DNA of 64,000 nucleotides, from NCBI RefSeq assembly GCF_900114535.1, contig NZ_FOTK01000014.1, positions 62,001-126,000 on the forward strand, in the 5' to 3' direction. Shown here one piece after another: positions 43,707-52,024 of this stretch. How positions within the stretch are numbered: position 1 is the first letter of the stretch; each line of letters begins with the position of its first letter. Source of the stretch: Methylobacterium pseudosasicola (lineage in GTDB: Bacteria > Pseudomonadota > Alphaproteobacteria > Rhizobiales > Beijerinckiaceae). The notes under the pieces were generated by a model. It was not told where the DNA came from, searched no databases, and saw nothing but the letters and a program-made list of their open reading frames with translations. A program made the position numbers and the translations under genes.

Positions 43707-44206
43707 CGGGGTTCGTCTTCTGCGATGCGTGAGGCGCCCCGACGCTCGTACTGGCGCTGTCATTCACACGGCGCGAAGCGGATCATCCGTGGTCAACAGC
43801 GCATGCGGTCCAGTGATGATACGCGCCGTCCTTCCCCCTTGCGCCGCGGCCTACACAGGTTTCGACCGTAACCGCTTCACGCCGTTGGCGCATAAGGCGC
43901 GGGTCCCCTCTCCGGTACGGGCTAGCGGATTCACATATCGCGTTCGGCAGTAAGCGCTAGAGACACCGCGCTTTCTCCCCTCCCCCTTGTGGGGAGGGGT
44001 CAGGGGTGGGGGTGGTGCCGAATGAGGCTCAGTGGTGCCTTCTGCACCACCCCCACCTCCAACTCCTCCCCACAAGGGGGAGGAGAGCGCGTTCCGCCTT
44101 CCAGACGACGATGTGTGAACATCGTAGCCGGTGCGGGAGAGGGACAGGTATGTGCTCCTGTTCCCGACCCTAACTCGTCTGCGACGACCGAATAGCGCAG
44201 CCCGGT
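43707..44206. other. Intergenic region holding repeat copy 2
   Basis: These 500 bases lie between the convergent acyl-CoA ligase and a small minus-strand gene. They contain the palindromic element at 43924-44115. The first 200 bases have no recognisable gene or motif, and the end (44116-44206) is also empty of clear features. Confidence 0.45.
43924..44115. repeat. Palindromic intergenic repeat, copy 2 (opposite orientation)
   Basis: This reverse-orientation copy of the element at 20343-20519 is about 192 bases long. In the same order it has AGCGGATT at one end, AGCGCT, CTCCCCTCCCCCTTGTGGGG, CACCCCCACCTCC with CTCCCC-CACAAGGGGGAGGAG, GCGCGTTCCGCC and CGATGTG. Like copy 1 it lies in a space between two converging genes. 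Confidence 0.8.
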
Positions 44207-44347
44207 TCAGAGCGTCCCGATCAGCACGAGCAGCATCGTCGTGGCGACGGTGGTGCTGATGAAGCCGCAGAGGGCGGCCGCGAAGGACGGGCCGGTGCGG
44301 GTGGCGCTGGCGGTGTCGAGGTCGGACGACAGCAGGGCGGTGGTCAT
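44207..44347 (-). CDS. Small membrane protein, hypothetical
   Basis: The predicted product is 46 residues, with a hydrophilic N-terminus (MTTALLSSDLDTASATRTG) and one hydrophobic stretch to the end (FAAALCGFISTTVATTMLLVL). AAGG lies about ten bases before the ATG. The pattern fits a small single-pass membrane protein, but it is too short for a family call and could be non-coding. It is listed because codon usage and ribosome site are acceptable. Confidence 0.4.
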   Translation of the reverse strand: MTTALLSSDLDTASATRTGPSFAAALCGFISTTVATTMLLVLIGTL

Positions 44348-44435
44348 CGGCGCATAACCTTGTCGGCGACGTGCGTCGCTTGTGTGGGGATGATGCTGCG
44401 GGGTCTGAACGTATGAGGTGCGCGGACGCACCCGG

Positions 44436-44777
44436 TCAGTCGCAACGATTGATTTTCTTGGCGATGCGGAGGCCGCGCAGCTCACTGCGGAGGTCGATGG
44501 CCACCACGCCCTCGCCGCAGCGCTCGAAGGCGTCGCGGGCGTCGTCGTAGCGGTCACCAACCTCGTCCAGCGTGTCGCAGACGCGGTCGTGATTACCCAG
44601 ACGCGCCTCCTGGCGCGCCTGGAAGCGCAGGGCATTGGCCTCGTCGACCTTGCGCTGGGCCTCCAGGCACGCCGGCAGGGCCAGCGCCGAGGAGGTCAGA
44701 GCGAGGATCGCGAAGGCCCCGGCGAGCGCCGTTTTGGCGAGGCCGGAAGGGAGCAGAGAGGCCGAACAGGCACTCAC
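44436..44777 (-). CDS. Small exported cysteine-containing protein
   Basis: The product is 113 residues from a GTG at 44777. The N-terminus has a signal peptide (LLPSGLAKTALAGAFAILAL then TSSALA). The mature part is acidic and helical, with KVDEANALRFQARQEARLGN, DEVGDRYDDARDAF and cysteines at four places (PACLE, RVCDT, ERCGE, NRCD), which could form two disulfides. I do not recognise the family. An ATG at 44855 would extend it by 26 residues that look non-coding, so I prefer the GTG. It is on the minus strand between a small protein and a phosphoesterase. Confidence 0.55.
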   Translation of the reverse strand: MSACSASLLPSGLAKTALAGAFAILALTSSALALPACLEAQRKVDEANALRFQARQEARLGNHDRVCDTLDEVGDRYDDARDAFERCGEGVVAIDLRSELRGLRIAKKINRCD

Positions 44778-44906
44778 GGGCTGACTCGCGTATCGGTTTC
44801 TGGTGCAGCCCCGCGGACGGGGGTGGCGGGTGTCTCGGGGGTGGAGCGCATCCATCCCCTGTCTGTCCGCTCAAACGGTGAAGCTGCTGTGAAGGTTCCG
44901 GCCCGG

Positions 44907-45416
44907 CTACGCCTTCCGGCGGAGGCGCGAGGTGAGGATTGCTGAGAGGCCGACGGGGGCCGGCCCCATCGGATCGACCCCGACATCGTACTGTTTCGGC
45001 ATCGGCTTGAGCTTGCCGTGGCTATGCCCGTGCAGGTTGAGCGCGCCCTTGCCCATCCCGTTCCAGGTGCGGAACGCGTAGTGGCAGAGCACCACCATCC
45101 GGTCTTCGACCAGCAGTTCCGCGTAGTGGCGCACCGAGGCCCAGCCGGGGGCCTGGAGCGTGTCGGCCCCGTCATTGTTGCCGACGATCAGATGCTTCTC
45201 GCCGTTGAGCCCGTCGAGGATCTCGCGGATCCGCGCCCCGCTCGGGCCGAGGGCGAAATCGCCGAGGTGCCAGACCGTGTCGGTCGGCGCCACCGCGCCG
45301 TTCCAGGCGGCGATCAGGCCGGCATCGTGGGCGTCGAGATCCGGATACGGCCGGTGGTCGAAGCGCAGGGCGCGTGGGTCGCCGAAATGGGTGTCGCCCG
45401 TGAAGAAGATGGCCAC
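44907..45416 (-). CDS. Metallophosphoesterase
   Basis: This 169-residue calcineurin-like phosphoesterase has the metal-binding motifs GDTHFGD (D8, H10), GDFALG (D in WHLGDF), GNNDG and the final LHGHSHG (H-x-H). These bind two metal ions. The small size and HGHSHG ending are like YfcE-type or small cytosolic phosphoesterases; the substrate is unknown, possibly a phosphodiester. It has no signal peptide. It is alone on its strand near an ArsR-type regulator, with 68 bases between its start and the regulator stop. Confidence 0.86.
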   Translation of the reverse strand: MAIFFTGDTHFGDPRALRFDHRPYPDLDAHDAGLIAAWNGAVAPTDTVWHLGDFALGPSGARIREILDGLNGEKHLIVGNNDGADTLQAPGWASVRHYAELLVEDRMVVLCHYAFRTWNGMGKGALNLHGHSHGKLKPMPKQYDVGVDPMGPAPVGLSAILTSRLRRKA

Positions 45417-45484
45417 GCGTTCGCTCCGTGCGGTGTTCGACCCGCCTTTTTAGTCGCTGGATACCCGGATCGGCGGTCCGGCAA

Positions 45485-45838
45485 TCACGCCCCGGACCGG
45501 CAGGGACCGGTGCCGGCATCCGCCGCGTAGGCGCTGATGATCGCGGCCAGTAAGCCGGGAAAGCGGGTCTCCACCTCGTCCCAGCGCGAATGGTTGCGCA
45601 TCTCGACGCCATGGCGCTCGCTCCGGATCAGCCCGGCCTCGCGGAGCACCTTGAAATGCATGGACAGCGACGATTTCGGGATGACCCGATCCCCGAGCGC
45701 GGAGACCGCCGAGCAGGCCTCGACGCAACCGGCCGTCATGATCTTGGCGAAGATCGCCGCGCGGTTCGGATCCGACAGGGCGTGCAGGATCGCCTCGGGT
45801 TGGACGTCCTCGATCGCGGGGTGAACGAACGGCCTCAT
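45485..45838 (-). CDS. ArsR-family helix-turn-helix regulator
   Basis: This 117-residue dimeric winged-helix repressor of the ArsR/SmtB family has ILHALSDPNRAAIFAKIM, then a cysteine-bearing stretch (AGCVEACSAVSAL), the recognition helix KSSLSMHFKVLREAGLI and the wing SERHGVEMRNHSR. The two cysteines (CVEAC) might sense a metal or oxidant, but many members respond to other signals. I prefer the ATG at 45838. It is divergent from the SDR gene at 45946, and the space contains an inverted repeat, so it probably represses that gene and itself. Confidence 0.86.
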   Translation of the reverse strand: MRPFVHPAIEDVQPEAILHALSDPNRAAIFAKIMTAGCVEACSAVSALGDRVIPKSSLSMHFKVLREAGLIRSERHGVEMRNHSRWDEVETRFPGLLAAIISAYAADAGTGPCRSGA

Positions 45839-45873
45839 GATTTCCGCATGTGGGGGCTTGAACCGCGCTTCGT

Positions 45874-45894
45874 TAGTTCCGAAGTTCTGAACTA
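45874..45894. promoter_or_regulatory. Operator candidate between ArsR-type gene and SDR
   Basis: TAGTTC-N9-GAACTA forms a 6-base inverted repeat inside the 107-base divergent space. The internal AGTTC occurs a second time. It is a reasonable binding site for the ArsR-type regulator next to it; not tested here. Confidence 0.5.
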
Positions 45895-45945
45895 TGGGAC
45901 TTAGGTTGCTATTCCGGCGCCTGTCCCGGCCAAAGGTTAGCACAG

Positions 45946-46692
45946 ATGTCGAAGCTCGCAGGCAAGGTCGCCGTCGTGACCGGCGCGTCGAAGGGGATCG
46001 GGGCCGCCATCGCCAAGGGATTGGCGAAAGAGGGGGCGGCGGTCGTGGTCAATTACGCGTCGAGCAAGGCGGGCGCGGAGGCCGTCGTCGCCGCCATCAC
46101 CGCCGCCGGCGGCCGGGCGGTCGCAGTCCAGGGCGACGTGTCCGACGCCGCGCAGGCGCAGGGGTTGATCGAAGCGGCGGTGAAGCAGTTCGGCAAGCTC
46201 GACGTGCTGGTCAACAATTCCGGCGTCTACGAATTCGCGGCGCTGGAGGAAATCACCGAGGCCCATTACCGCCGGCTCTTCGACGTCAACGTGCTGGGCG
46301 TCCTGCTGGCGAGTCAGGCGGCCTCAAAGCATCTCGGCGAAGGCGGGACCATCATCAACATCTCGTCGGCCATCACCCATGTGCATACGCCGTCCGCGGC
46401 GGTCTATGCCGGGACCAAGGGCGCCCTCAACGCGGTCTCGGGCGTCCTCGCCAACGAGCTGGCGCCCCGGAAGATTCGCGTCAACACCGTCAGCCCGGGC
46501 TTCGTGGTGACCGAGGGTACGCATACGGCCGGGGTCGTCGGCTCCGACATGGAGACCAGCCTCGTCGCGCAGACGCCGCTGGGCCGCGCCGGCCAGCCGG
46601 ACGACATCGCCGGGGTCGTCGCCTTCCTCGCCTCCGATGACGCCCGCTGGCTGACCGGCGAGGTGATCACGGCGAGCGGCGGCATCCGCTGA
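45946..46692 (+). CDS. SDR family oxidoreductase
   Basis: This 248-residue classical short-chain dehydrogenase resembles 3-oxoacyl reductase/glucose dehydrogenase-type members. TGASKGIG is at 12-19, NNSG at 90-93, the catalytic serine in NISSAITH (138-145) and YAGTK with Y154 and K158. The C-terminal part has GFVVTEGT, LVAQTPLGRAGQPDDIAGVV and the closing ITASGG. The substrate is open. It is probably under the divergent ArsR-type regulator. Confidence 0.9.
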   Translation: MSKLAGKVAVVTGASKGIGAAIAKGLAKEGAAVVVNYASSKAGAEAVVAAITAAGGRAVAVQGDVSDAAQAQGLIEAAVKQFGKLDVLVNNSGVYEFAALEEITEAHYRRLFDVNVLGVLLASQAASKHLGEGGTIINISSAITHVHTPSAAVYAGTKGALNAVSGVLANELAPRKIRVNTVSPGFVVTEGTHTAGVVGSDMETSLVAQTPLGRAGQPDDIAGVVAFLASDDARWLTGEVITASGGIR

Positions 46693-46824
46693 GGCCGTGA
46701 GGCGCGCCCGCGCGGGCTGCCCTGGAGGCACCCGGGCGGGCCGGACATCGCGCCCGGTTGACGCCCGCGCTCACCGGCGCGAAGCCTGCGACCGAACAAA
46801 CATGAACCGGCGGGGAGCGCGGCG

Positions 46825-47544
46825 ATGCTGGGGACGGTCGGGTTCGCGTTCCTGGCGGGGCTCCTGTCGGTGCTCTCGCCCTGCGTGCTGCCGCTGGTGC
46901 CGATCGTGCTCGGGACCGCGGCGTCCGAGCATCGCCTCGGGCCGGTGGCCCTGGCGCTGGGCCTCGCCATCTCCTTCACCGCCATCGGCCTGTTCGTGGC
47001 GACGATCGGCTTCTCCATCGGGCTCGACGGCGACGTGTTCCGCAGCGCCGGCGCGGTGCTGCTGGTGATCCTCGGCATCGTGCTGATGCTGCCGCGGCTT
47101 CAGGCGCAGGTCGCGACGGTCGCGGGGCCGGTGGGGGCCTGGGCGGAAGAGCGGTTCGGCGGCTTCCGGTCCGGGGGCCTGTCCGGGCAGTTCGGCGTCG
47201 GGCTGCTGCTCGGGGCGGCCTGGAGCCCCTGCGTCGGGCCGACCCTCGGGGCCGCCTCGCTGCTGGCGGCACGGGGCGAGCATCTCGGGAGCGTGGCGCT
47301 GACGATGCTGGCCTTCGGGATCGGCGCCGCCGCGCCGCTGATGCTGCTCGGGTTCGTCTCCCGGGAGGCGCTGATGCGCTGGCGGGGCGGGCTCGCCACG
47401 GCCGGCAAGGGCATCAAGGCCGCCCTGGGAGCCGTGATGGTGGTGCTCGGCCTCCTGATCCTCACGGGCACGGACAAGCGCGTCGAGGCTGCGGCGGTCG
47501 CTGCGTCGCCGGACTGGCTCAACGCGGTGACCACGCGTTACTGA
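46825..47544 (+). CDS. CcdA-like cytochrome c biogenesis / thiol-transfer membrane protein
   Basis: This 239-residue membrane protein of the CcdA/DsbD family carries reducing equivalents across the membrane to periplasmic thiol proteins. It has six hydrophobic helices and the two conserved Cys-Pro sites: LSPCVLPLVPIVLG near residue 17 and AWSPCVGPTLGAAS near residue 132. No thioredoxin-like domain is fused. Its downstream neighbour selD begins 21 bases after its stop on the same strand, so the two may be co-transcribed. A GGGGAG ribosome site precedes the ATG. Confidence 0.88.
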   Translation: MLGTVGFAFLAGLLSVLSPCVLPLVPIVLGTAASEHRLGPVALALGLAISFTAIGLFVATIGFSIGLDGDVFRSAGAVLLVILGIVLMLPRLQAQVATVAGPVGAWAEERFGGFRSGGLSGQFGVGLLLGAAWSPCVGPTLGAASLLAARGEHLGSVALTMLAFGIGAAAPLMLLGFVSREALMRWRGGLATAGKGIKAALGAVMVVLGLLILTGTDKRVEAAAVAASPDWLNAVTTRY

Positions 47545-47565
47545 TATCCGGAACGGAGTCCCGCG

Positions 47566-48612
47566 ATGACCGACGCCCCACGCCTGACCAGTCTCGCCCA
47601 TGGCGGCGGCTGCGGCTGCAAGCTCGATCCGGCGATCCTGCGCCGGCTCCTGTCCGAGCAGCCGGCCGCCGGGCCGTTCGAGCGCCTGCTCGTCGGCAAC
47701 GAGACCTCCGACGACGCGGCGGTCTGGGAGCTGGACGACGGCACCTGCGTGATCGCCACCACCGACTTCTTCACCCCGATGGTGGACGATCCCGTCGATT
47801 TCGGCCGGATCGCCGCGACAAACGCGATCTCGGACGTCTACGCCATGGGCGGAAAGCCGATCTTCGCCCTGGCCATCCTCGGCATGCCGGTGGGTAAGAT
47901 CGAGCCCGCGATCGTCGCGAGCATCCTGCGGGGCGGCGCGGAAAAATGCGCCGAGGCCGGGATCCCGGTGGCGGGCGGCCATTCCATCGACACGCCGGAG
48001 CCGATCTACGGCCTAGCGGTGATCGGCACCTGCCGCCGGGAGGCGGTGCGGCGCAACGCCGATGCGCTGGCCGGGGATGCGGTGATCCTCACGAAGCCGC
48101 TCGGCGTCGGCGTCTATTCCGCGGCGATCAAGCGGGACGCGTTGGACGAGGCCGGCTACCGCGACTTCATCGCCACCACCACGCGGCTCAACACCATCGG
48201 CATCGCGCTCGCTGCCGAGCCGTCCGTGCACGCGCTCACCGACGTGACCGGCTTCGGCATCCTGGGCCACGGGCTCGAGATCGCCCGCGGCGCCGGGCTG
48301 ACCTTTGCGCTCGAGGCCGGCGCGCTGCCGTTCCTGCCCCGCGCCGAGGCGCTGGTGCAGGAGGGCTTCGTCACCGGCGCCTCGCACCGCAACTGGAACG
48401 CCTTCGGGGCGGAGGTCGATCTGCCCGCGGGTTTCCCCGACTGGCGCCGCCACCTGCTCACCGACCCGCAGACCTCCGGCGGCCTGCTGGTGACCTGCGC
48501 GGCGGCCCAGGCGGATGCCGTGCTCGCGCGCATCCGGGACGCCGGCTACGCGGCGGCGACCCGGATCGGCCGGATGGCGGCCGGCCCCGCCCGCATCCGC
48601 GTCGACGGCTGA
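47566..48612 (+). CDS. selD: Selenide, water dikinase
   Basis: SelD makes selenophosphate from selenide and ATP, the selenium donor for selenocysteine tRNA and for 2-selenouridine. The 348-residue product has the active-site GGGCGCK (C16, C18, K19), then [42 protein letters not shown] and [29 protein letters not shown] closes the ATP site. The active residue is a cysteine codon, not TGA. No selA, selB or mnmH is in the window, so the fate of selenophosphate here is not shown. Confidence 0.93.
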   Translation: MTDAPRLTSLAHGGGCGCKLDPAILRRLLSEQPAAGPFERLLVGNETSDDAAVWELDDGTCVIATTDFFTPMVDDPVDFGRIAATNAISDVYAMGGKPIFALAILGMPVGKIEPAIVASILRGGAEKCAEAGIPVAGGHSIDTPEPIYGLAVIGTCRREAVRRNADALAGDAVILTKPLGVGVYSAAIKRDALDEAGYRDFIATTTRLNTIGIALAAEPSVHALTDVTGFGILGHGLEIARGAGLTFALEAGALPFLPRAEALVQEGFVTGASHRNWNAFGAEVDLPAGFPDWRRHLLTDPQTSGGLLVTCAAAQADAVLARIRDAGYAAATRIGRMAAGPARIRVDG

Positions 48613-48691
48613 TGGGGCACGGGACCGGAGGGGCAATCTTTTTCATCCTTCGCGCGCAGAGTGCCGGTCCCGCCCGACCCGCGAACCGACC

Positions 48692-50665
48692 TTGACCAAC
48701 GCCGCATCCCCACCGCCCGCCCACGGCGTCGCCGGCTGGCCGTTCGGATCTGCCGCCCCCGGAGCCGCCCGGCCGACCGCGCTGCCGGATGGACGCCCTT
48801 GGCCGCGGATCCGCATCGTCACCATGATGACGGCGGGCGCAGAGGCGGGCGGGACCGTCGCGTCTGTCCTGCGCCAGGATTACCCGGAGCTCCGGCACGA
48901 CCTCGTGCCACCGGGTTTTTCGGGGCGTTCCCACATCCAGAAGATCTTGGCCGAGCCCGGATGCGACGCCCTGCTGTGGCTGCGCCCGGGCGATCTTTTG
49001 GCCCCTGGTGCCCTCACCGCCATGGCCCTGGAGGCCGCCCTGACCGGCGCGGTCGCGGTGGCGGGCCTGCGGGTGCTGTTCGCTGAAACGGTCCTGGGAT
49101 TGGACATCCCGGGGCTCACGGCCTCCGACGCGCCGGGCGGCGTGCCGTTCACCGGCGGCGAGGTGCTGTGGATACGCGACGCCCTGCGGGCTCATGTCGT
49201 GCTCCACGCTGAGGGCCACTTGGACGCGTCAGCCACCTGGTCGGCGCTGCCGGAATCCGCCCGCGGACGCATCGGCCGCCCTGTATTACTCCAGCGCGTG
49301 AGCGAGGCGCCGGCGGCGGCGAAGAGCCTGTCGATCGTCTCCCTCACCGGCACGGGCACCCAGGGCGGCGCCGGTGTCGCCCAGAGACGGTTGGCCGACG
49401 CGCTGGCGCTGGCCGGCCACCGGGTGACGGGCGTCGCCCTGAGCGACCGGCCGGAAGCCGCCGAATGGACCGATGATTTTCCAGGGGCCGAGGCGGCGAC
49501 CCCCGACCTCATTCTGGCCGGCAACCTGCACGGCGCCACTCGCAGCCTCGATGTCGTCGGGCGGCTCGCCCGGCGCGGCCCGGTGGCGTTGGTGCTGCAC
49601 GACCTGTTCCCGCTCACCGGCCGCTGCTGCCATCCCCGCGACTGCACCCGCGCCGCCACCGGCTGCGACGCGTCATGCCCCGGCCCGGACGAGTATCCCC
49701 AACTCGCCCCCGGGCGGATCGCGGGCATGCATGCCCGCAAGCGCGCCGTGCTGGCCGACCCCACCGGGCCGTGGCTGCTGGCGAATTCCGACTGGACCCT
49801 GGCCCGCACGCGGGAGCTGGCCCCTTCCGACACGCCGGCCACAAAAATCCGGCTCGCCTTCCCGACGGCGACCTTCCGGTCCGGCGACCGCACGGCCCTG
49901 CGCCGCCGCCTCGGCCTGCCGGAGGGGGACGTGCTGATCCTGATCTCGGCCGTGATCGTCGACGGACCCGACAAGGGCTTTTCGGATCTGCGCACCGCGC
50001 TCCAGGCGGTGGCGCGGCCGGGCGTCGGCGTCGTGGCGATCGGCCGCCTCGACGATCCGGCCCGGCTCGGCGTCCCGAACCTGTTCGCGCCGGGGCTGAT
50101 CGCCGACGAGGCGACTCTAGCCGCCTGGTACGGCGCCTGCGACCTCCACGTCACCGCGAGCCGCCACGAGACCCTCGGCCAGACCCCGATCGAAGCCGGG
50201 CTGTGCGGCGTGCCGACCCTGGCGTACCGCACCTCCGGCCTGACCTCCGCGGTGATCGACGGTGTGTCCGGCCGCCTCGTCCCGGTGAAGCTCGGCGCCC
50301 TGGCCCAGGCGCTGGCCGAGCTGGTGAAGGATGGAGCAGCCCGGGCGCGGCTCGGCGCCTTCGCGCGGATCGCCCTGGAGAACCGCCACAGCCCAGCCGC
50401 CGCCGCCCTGTCGCTCGATGGTCTGTTTCGGGATCGCGGGCTCCTCGCCGACACCGCGCGGCCGAGCTTCGCCCCCGCCATGCTCGGCCATTTCCCGTTC
50501 GCGGCCCAGATTCAGCCCGGCGCCACCGGCACCGTGCCGGCGGCCTCCCGCCCCCTGGTGCGGCGGCTGCGGCGGGCGAAGCAGATGGTCCTCGGCCGGC
50601 GCATGCCGCTGTTCGTGCGCCGCTGCCTCTACCTCGCCGGCACCCTGCGGCGGAGCGTTTCGTGA
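48692..50665 (+). CDS. Two-part glycosyltransferase: degenerate GT2 then GT4
   Basis: This is a 657-residue protein of the second polysaccharide locus. The N-terminal 190 residues resemble a GT-A domain in outline (RIRIVTMMTAGAEAGGTVAS with a SVLRQDYPEL-like motif, then LLWLRPGDLLAPGALTAMAL) but lack a clear metal site. The C-terminal half is a GT-B domain, GT4-like: SLTGTGTQGGAGVAQRRLADAL, LVLHDLFPLTGRC, CDLHVTASRHETLGQTPIEA with the EX7E pattern, and GVPTLAYRTSGLTSAVIDG. The start is uncertain. I use TTG 48692, 79 bases after selD; ATG 48824 would remove the first 44 residues. Confidence 0.78.
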   Translation: MTNAASPPPAHGVAGWPFGSAAPGAARPTALPDGRPWPRIRIVTMMTAGAEAGGTVASVLRQDYPELRHDLVPPGFSGRSHIQKILAEPGCDALLWLRPGDLLAPGALTAMALEAALTGAVAVAGLRVLFAETVLGLDIPGLTASDAPGGVPFTGGEVLWIRDALRAHVVLHAEGHLDASATWSALPESARGRIGRPVLLQRVSEAPAAAKSLSIVSLTGTGTQGGAGVAQRRLADALALAGHRVTGVALSDRPEAAEWTDDFPGAEAATPDLILAGNLHGATRSLDVVGRLARRGPVALVLHDLFPLTGRCCHPRDCTRAATGCDASCPGPDEYPQLAPGRIAGMHARKRAVLADPTGPWLLANSDWTLARTRELAPSDTPATKIRLAFPTATFRSGDRTALRRRLGLPEGDVLILISAVIVDGPDKGFSDLRTALQAVARPGVGVVAIGRLDDPARLGVPNLFAPGLIADEATLAAWYGACDLHVTASRHETLGQTPIEAGLCGVPTLAYRTSGLTSAVIDGVSGRLVPVKLGALAQALAELVKDGAARARLGAFARIALENRHSPAAAALSLDGLFRDRGLLADTARPSFAPAMLGHFPFAAQIQPGATGTVPAASRPLVRRLRRAKQMVLGRRMPLFVRRCLYLAGTLRRSVS

Positions 50666-51741
50666 CGCCCGGCGCCAAGCGGATCTATCTCGACCAGACC
50701 CATCTGCGGTCCCACGTCACCGGGATCGAGCGGATCACCCTCGACCTGTTCGCCCCCGACCGGCTGGCGCCTCACGATGTCGTCCCGGTCACCAGCGGCT
50801 CGCTGCCCGGGATGATCGCCGAGCAGCAGATCGGCCTGCCGCTGCGAGCGCTGCGGGACCGGGATGCGCTGTTCCTGTTCCCGGGCTTCCCGCCCGGGCC
50901 GCTCTGCGCGGTCGCGGCCGCGCGCTGTCTGCTCTACGTCCACGACACGTTCCTGCTCGACCGGCCGGAGGATCTGAGCCTGAAGAGCCGGCTCTACATG
51001 AGCCCGAGCTTCGCCCGGGCGCTGCGCTGGTGCCCGAACCTGTTCGTCAACAGCCGCACCACCGGTGAAGCCGTCCGGGCCGTCTGCGCGCCCGGGGCCC
51101 GGGTCGCGCTGCTGCGCCCGTCCGTGCGCGACGCCTTCGGCCTCGGCGACCTGCCGGGACCGGCCTCCTACGCCCCGGGCGCGCCGCTGAAGATGCTGGC
51201 GATCGGCACCATCGAGCCGCGCAAGGATTACCCGGCCTCGCTGGCGCTGACCGCCGCCCTCAACCGCGCCGGGATCCCGGCGGAGCTGCATCTGGTCGGC
51301 CGGGTAGGCTGGGGCCGCCACGCCTTCCTGGACGATCCACCGCCCTTCCTGCACCGCTACGGCTACCTGTCGGACGCGGATCTGCGGGATCTCGCCGGTT
51401 CCTGCCACCTGCTGCTCTCGACATCAAAAGCGGAGGGGCTTGGGCTACCGCTGCTCGAGGTCCAGCATGGCGGCCTGCCGGTGGCGGCGCCGGACGCGCC
51501 GGTGTTCCGCGAGGTGCTGGGCGCGTCCGGCCTGCTGATCCGCCCCGAGGCGCCCGAGGCCGCCGCCGCGGCGCTGGGGGCCTGGATCCGGGACGGCGGC
51601 CGGGACCGGGCGGCGGCCGCCAGCCGCGGGAACGTGGCGCGCTGGAACGACGCCGCTTCCGGGGACCGGGAGCGCTTCCAGCACTTCCTCGCGGGCGAGT
51701 CCGCGGCCTACGCGGCACCGGGTGCGACGATTCTCGCGTGA
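50662..51741 (+). CDS. Glycosyltransferase family 4
   Basis: This is a 359-residue GT-B glycosyltransferase. It begins KRIYLDQTHLRSHVTGIERI, with the acceptor side RCLLYVHDTFLLD. The donor side follows with MLAIGTIEPRKDYPASLALTAAL, LLLSTSKAEGLGLPLLEVQHGGLPVAA, then DAPVFREVLGASGLL. The EGLGLPLLE segment provides the EX7E-type acidic residues. The start is GTG, overlapping the upstream stop by four bases (GTGA), so it is coupled to the large glycosyltransferase. The sugar it adds is unknown. Confidence 0.88.
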   Translation: MTPGAKRIYLDQTHLRSHVTGIERITLDLFAPDRLAPHDVVPVTSGSLPGMIAEQQIGLPLRALRDRDALFLFPGFPPGPLCAVAAARCLLYVHDTFLLDRPEDLSLKSRLYMSPSFARALRWCPNLFVNSRTTGEAVRAVCAPGARVALLRPSVRDAFGLGDLPGPASYAPGAPLKMLAIGTIEPRKDYPASLALTAALNRAGIPAELHLVGRVGWGRHAFLDDPPPFLHRYGYLSDADLRDLAGSCHLLLSTSKAEGLGLPLLEVQHGGLPVAAPDAPVFREVLGASGLLIRPEAPEAAAAALGAWIRDGGRDRAAAASRGNVARWNDAASGDRERFQHFLAGESAAYAAPGATILA

Positions 51742-52024
51742 GTCTGTTTACGTAGTCCCCAACAATTCCAGGCCTGTTAGCGCCACAAAATCGTGACAGA
51801 GCGTTCTCGTTCTGTAAGCAAGATCTACAGGAAGCCTGCTGTAGGGTCTGGTTCAAGGCGAGAGTACTGGTCCGGTACGCCGATTGCTGCCGTGTCGAGG
51901 ACGACACCGCCTCGGTCGAGGCCCTGTCCCGGAACGGCACGGTGGTGACCGAAACGGGGACGGGCGCGGGCGTGCGGTGGAGGATGGCACCGGCCGTCCT
52001 CCGACAGGTCAGGGAGCGAGGCGC

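Noticed and set aside
47566..48612. Possibility that selD encodes a selenoprotein with TGA at the active site
   Set aside because: The active-site codons in GGGCGCK are read as cysteine; no in-frame TGA is needed.
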